A stretch of 64,000 nt of DNA from Chromobotia macracanthus (Eukaryota; Chordata; Actinopteri; Cypriniformes; Botiidae). The position numbers and the translations under genes were made by a program. The stretch spans positions 5,092,001-5,156,000 of the forward strand of contig JAZGTH010000087.1 in NCBI GenBank assembly GCA_036877525.1, read 5' to 3'. The notes under the pieces are model-generated. The model was not told the origin of the DNA. It did no database searches and was given only the letters and a program-made list of their open reading frames with translations. This document shows positions 59,536-64,000 of this stretch, one piece after another; within the stretch, counting starts at the first letter, position 1, and each line of letters begins with the position of its first letter.

Positions 59536-60435
59536 CATCTCCTGAACTTGCATTTAGAACTTTGTTTACAGTTATGGGGCATACGCATGGATGGAGCTTA
59601 GTTAGAATCCACATAAATAACTAGTCCGATATATTTTAAAGTAACTTTATAGAGGGGCAAACACACCCCTTCTTTCCAACATACAAGCTTTAATAAAAAT
59701 TGATATTAAGAACAGTAAAAATATGGGGTTTTTTTTACATTTAGCTATACTTTTATTCAGTTTTTCCATATCTGACTATCACTTTTTTTATATAATGTAC
59801 AGTAAATCTCATCTATGGGTACAGTGGGTCTCCACGTAGCTTCAGCATACTGGCAATTTATACTATACAGAAGCAGTTAAACTGTCTGTTAGCTTTCACT
59901 TTCTTACCTACTCCTTCCATCCTCCCTTCTCCTCCCATCATGTTTCCTGTTGTTCTTAGGCATTTGGCGCATTGCCAAAGTCCCTCAGTCACGTCTCTTT
60001 ATTCTGCTGACAACAGAACTCTGCCCTTTGATGTTATTTTTCTCTTGTCTTTTTTAATCAATTGTCTCTGAGAATCAGACTTTCTCCTTGTTGTTATTTA
60101 GGTCTGTCTATCAACTGTCTACGAGCCAAGCTGCCTTATGACGAACTAGCAAACAACTTTGTCTTTATTAAGGTTTGCCTTAAGGGTAAACTCCTTGTAT
60201 TGTGCTGTTTATTATTCATACTATTCTTTATAGGCAAATACTGTCAATTTCTAGTTGAGATTAGAGTGATGATGTGCAAAAAAACAATCTCCATATATAA
60301 ATTGATAATTTAACTAGAGAAGTAAAGTTTGTGAACAAACTATGTTGGCTTGAGAAAGCCTAGTCTAAAAGTTAAAAATAGTATAAAGAGTATCAGGAAA
60401 TTAAGATTGTATTCATTTTTAAAGCATATGATTTT
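59536..60435. other. Spacer with one exon-like segment
   Basis: Mostly AT-rich and unrecognised. A 71-bp exon-like block at 60102-60172 is described under findings. Confidence 0.35.
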
Positions 60436-60439
60436 AAGA

Positions 60440-61175
60440 ATAAATAAATTAGCATGACGCTACCAGAGTTTAACATGATGCTAGCACATTTTAGCATGTT
60501 TTAAAAAAAATATTAAATAGTATGATGTTAGCATATTTTAGTATGAAGCTAACATATTTTAGCATCAATTAGCATAATACTAGCATATTTTAGCATGATG
60601 AGTTTTGCATCACTTAACATGATGCTAACACATTTTAATATGATGTTAAGACATTTAAGCATGATGCTAACATCTTTAAGTATGATGGTAGCACGTTCTA
60701 GCATAATACTATCATGTTTTAGCATGAATTAGCATTATTTAGCATGACACTAGCATGATTTAGCATGATTTATATACTATAATATGGCTTATTTGTGACG
60801 TTATGAGGTTGCTAGGGTGCTCTAATTGTTTGCTTTGATGTGGCCAGGAAGTTGTCAGGGCAATACCTAAAGCCCTCTGACAGCCAAATCAGCCCACCCA
60901 CATGTCTGTACAGTGTTCTAATGCTGAGATATGGCTTATTCATTTAATTACATGATTGCTATGGTACTGTAAATGGTTTGCAAGGGTGTAGCTAGACAGT
61001 TCACAGGGTAGGGCATGGCTGGAAAATTTCCATGGTGATAACTTAAGACTACTTGCCAGTCTGAGTCAAAAGAGACCACCCACTTGTCTGCTGTTCTGAT
61101 GCCTCTCACCGTTTTCAGTGGAAGTCAAAGGGATGGCTGCTAAGGTACTGTAACTGGTTGCTAGGGCATGGCTAT
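60440..61175. repeat. Dispersed repeat with GCTAGCAT-type minisatellite (copy 2)
   Basis: 60,450-60,775 consists of degenerate units of AGCATGATGCTAACATTTT type. It is followed by TATACTATAATATGGCTTAT, GTTGTCAGGGCAATACCTAA, AGCCCTCTGACAG and ATGGCTTATTCATTTAATTA, matching copy 1 at 0.43-1.06 kb in the same order and orientation. Confidence 0.72.
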
Positions 61176-61990
61176 GATGTTCAATTAAATTATATTTATA
61201 TAGCGCTTTTTACACTGTTGCATTGCTTCAAAGCGGTTTTACATATAATGAAAATTAAAACAGAACAAATGTCATGTTCAACACAGAATACGTGGTATTA
61301 TTGCAAATAATATGTATGAGATGTATATTAATAAATCTAATTAAGCATACTAGGTTTATAGTAGGTTTATGAATAATGGATTAACTGAACCAATAAAAAC
61401 TACAATACCATATTAAGCAAGAATTGCCATTCCAGCTTACATGGAGATGGCACATAGAAAGATAACATCTTATGAGACTGGTATTAAGGGGTTTTCAATA
61501 GTGCCATAAAATACACACAAAACACAAAGGTAAAATACATACATGTATAGAATAAAAATACCTGAAAATGACACAATGACGGAGAATTCGAGACAAAGGA
61601 ATAACAAAATAGAAGAAAAAATAGAGTCTTTATGACTGTAAGGACTAATTATTAATTAACACATCTCCTCAATAAGCCTGTGTATTTGACCTCTCATTCA
61701 TGGGTTTATGACAAATGGTGCAGGGTGAGTTTGCTTAGCAAGCCCACTAATAAGTATGCAAGAGAATAATTGTGCCGCTTTGCTTCACAAACACTACTAG
61801 TAATCCTAAATACAATAACAACATGTTGGCTTTCTCAAGTAATAATGTGCAATTTTCAAAGTGCAACAAAGAGTATGGGCAGCTGACAGTGCATTGTTTG
61901 GCTGCATATCTCAAGTGTGTGGCGAAAATGTTACGCCCCTAACCTTACTGCGAATTTCAGCGTCCTAAGCCATTATAAAGACAGTTAATA

Positions 61991-62083
61991 ATGTCGTCAG
62001 TTTTACCACATAAGTTCGAACCCGAGTCAGATCTAGAAAATGCAGATAACCAAGTTGATCTAGTACAACCAACTTTGGATTAG
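61991..62083 (+). pseudogene. Possible N-terminal fragment of a transposon-borne ORF
   Basis: ATG at 61991 opens 30 codons, MSSVLPHKFEPESDLENADN and QVDLVQPTLD, then TAG. The xPYKFEPE-like opening and the preceding AATGTTACGCCCCTAAC recall the start of a multicopy ORF often found in fish genomes, probably carried by a DNA transposon. The rest of the ORF is absent. The identification is from memory and weak. Confidence 0.3.
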
Positions 62084-62364
62084 CCTTTTCTTTTAGTTGA
62101 CATGAAACATGAAAACATATCATATGACCCCTTTAATAACACGGTGTGGTAAATTACTCTTATTTTATTTAATTAGATCAAACAAAAAACACAAAAGGCA
62201 CATTCATTCATATAACACCACCTACTGTAGCACATTCAACCATTTTTATTACCCAATTTTCCTATAGCCAACATGCAAACATGCTAATAAGTTTACCATG
62301 AGGAACAATAAGGAGAAAACCACAAAATTACCTTGATTAATTATTTATTTAAATTAACTATTTA

Positions 62365-62800
62365 TTTAAAATGCAATTTACATTTTTATCTTATCTTACT
62401 TTTATCCAAAGCGACTTACAAAGAGAGAGTAACATTTTGCACTAAAAACCAGCAAGCCTAGTATATAACGCTGTACAAAGTGGAAATAGTTCTGATGCTA
62501 ATGACCGGATGAACAGTAGAATAAGACAGGTTTTTTATACAAACAGAGGTAAATATCAGAGCAGGTGTCTGCAAAACAGGTGTGTTTTAAGTTGTTTCTT
62601 GAAGGTTGATGGTCTCAGCAGATGGGGTGGAAGCTGGCAGTTCATTTCACCAAGAAGGAACAGACTAGGTGAATGTGTTAGAGAGTGATCTGCTACCTCG
62701 TTGTGAGGGAACAATAATGCATCACTCATTTACAGAACATAGTTTGCAGGAGGGGATGTATATCTGAAGGAGTGAGTTGAGGTAGGAGGGTGCCCTGAAG
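62365..62800 (-). pseudogene. L2-clade LINE 3' end
   Basis: The minus strand carries APSYLNSLLQIYIPSCKLCS, degenerate ORF2 C-terminal codons and the L2 tail in reverse (ACTTTTATCCAAAGCGACTT then ACAAAGAG). It is the same family as at 12.7 kb and 28.6 kb, and it is more decayed than either. Confidence 0.85.
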
Positions 62801-64000
62801 GCCAGATGGCGCATAGAAAGAAGATAATATTTTATAGGAAAGCTGTATAAGGGATTTGCAGTAATACCATAAAATACCTGAACATTACACAATGAAAGCG
62901 AATGAGAGAATGGGAGACAAAGAAATAGCAAAATAGTACAGCCTTATCACTAAAAGCAATATGAAGAATTTACAAAATCCTAGGCTAAGTTAAATGTCAG
63001 CAGTCTTACAGTAAGTAAGTCAACAGGGCGACAGTGGCAAGGAACCAAAACTCCAATGATTTATAGATAAAAATAAACCTTGGGAGGAACCAGGCTCAAC
63101 TGGAAGGACTAGTTCTTCTCTGTCATGTTACAGCTGCAATTTGTAACTTTCCTGGATATAAACGGAGAGCTGATAATACTGATTTCAAATTATATATTGA
63201 TTTAAAAACTGTTGGGTCTGATTTAGTGACAATATGTCAAGCAAAGAGGAATGTTACAAACAGAGATGGTGACAGAAGCATAATGTAATTGCAGCTATAA
63301 CATAAATATAGAATCTATAAATTAGGCTAGAGTTAAGTAGATAGATAAAATGAAGTTTAATAAAGACGTCCATCATATTCCCACTGATCTGTTTCAGGGG
63401 TCATCCCGTCTTCAATCTAGTTTCAATCTAGTGTGTCTTCAATCAAAAAAAAAAATTAAATCAAATTTAAAACTTAAATTGACAGTGTATCTGCTGGACA
63501 ATACTGGAAGACTGTTCCAGAGTTTGAGCCCCAAATGAATAGGATCTACCACCAGTGCATGATTTTAAAATTATCAACTGGTCAGAATTTTCAGATCGTA
63601 GTGAATGTGAATGAGGATTGTAATAATAGGGAAGCTTACTCAGGTATTGAGGAGCTAAACTATTCGGGCCTTAATCAGCAGAAATTTGAATTTTATAAGA
63701 TGCTTGATAGGCATCCAGTGCAGTGTTGACAGAACTGGGCTAATATGGTTATACTTGTTTGCTCTTGTAGGAACTCTGGCAGCTGCATTTTGAACCAGAT
63801 GGAGTTTTTGTATTAAAGCTGCAAGGAGGAGACCTAATGACTGAACCCAGTGAAGCTGTGTATATTGAGAAGAGGAGAAAAAAATAATCCCTGAGGAACC
63901 CCAGTGGTCAGCTTATGTGACATTGATTCCTCTCCTCTCTGTGATACCTCAAAGGATCTGTCTGTGAGATATGAGCTGAGCCAGCTGAGTGCAGGTCCAG

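Larger units (their letters stand above)
61176..64000 (-). pseudogene. Degenerate L2/CR1-like LINE, runs off the window
   Basis: The 3' end on the minus strand is at about 61,176 (GCGCTATATAAATATAATTT then AATTGAAC). The coding part starts at the right edge with an RT block (ALSWLSSYLTDRSFEVSQRG, KLTTGVPQGLFFSPLL at about 63,870-64,000). It passes abruptly to the C-terminal region (LVQNAAARVPTRANKYNHIS, PVLSTLHWMPIKHLIKFKFL at about 63,700-63,810) and then GGRSYSFG-type sequence near 63,550. The palm motif block is therefore deleted. The 3' UTR phrase GACAGTGGCAAGGAACC at about 63,030 is shared with 7.6 kb. An L2 fragment and a short foreign piece are inserted in the 3' UTR. Confidence 0.75.

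Overview
This is a window of teleost (ray-finned fish) nuclear DNA. Two vertebrate genes sit in an AT-rich, intron-bearing background, and the rest is dominated by fish-type transposable elements: L2/CR1-like LINEs, DIRS, Ty3/gypsy, BEL/Pao, Tc1-like ITRs and solo LTRs, with several long (TA)n tracts. An ostariophysan such as a cyprinid or characiform is possible, but the sequence alone does not decide the order.

The two real genes are both on the + strand. The first is the orthologue of human C14orf132, a small single-pass membrane protein of 85 residues. It is split between a 27-nt coding exon (16656-16682) and a terminal exon (32756-32986), separated by a 16-kb phase-0 intron. The second is a bradykinin receptor, best called bdkrb2, with a single coding exon at 49016-50089 and a probable 5' non-coding exon ending at 48070. 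Human chromosome 14q32 has the same order and orientation (C14orf132, BDKRB2, BDKRB1), so this is an ancient vertebrate linkage. No second bradykinin receptor is visible in the remaining 14 kb.

Layout. 1-4.7 kb: minisatellite-bearing dispersed repeat, a solo LTR, a minus-strand CR1/Rex-like LINE, LTR-like remnants. 5-8.6 kb: mostly unrecognised, with a LINE 3' end. 8.6-11.3 kb: minus-strand Ty3/gypsy chromovirus lacking protease and RT. 12.7-13.7 kb: L2 LINE 3' end. 16.3-16.7 kb: CT tract, CpG-richer promoter area and exon 1 of c14orf132. 16.7-32.8 kb: its intron, which holds a Tc1-like element containing a DIRS element and an L2 fragment. 33-40 kb: 3' UTR and mostly unique DNA. 40.5-46.7 kb: a pile-up of LINE, LINE-in-LINE, BEL/Pao and DIRS. 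48-50.1 kb: bdkrb2. 50-56 kb: tRNA-like sequence, a dispersed repeat, a solo LTR and a DIRS scrap. 56.4-59.5 kb: gypsy remnant interrupted by a Tc1-like piece and followed directly by a solo LTR. 60.4-64 kb: the second copy of the minisatellite repeat and a degenerate minus-strand LINE that runs off the window.

All transposon open reading frames seen are broken. I found no CRISPR, operon or novel multi-gene system. The most interesting points are the widely split small gene, a splice-created upstream ORF over the bdkrb2 start, the mixed B1/B2 character of the receptor, the nested transposons, and a diverged, unclassified repeat shared by 22.2 kb and 52.9 kb.
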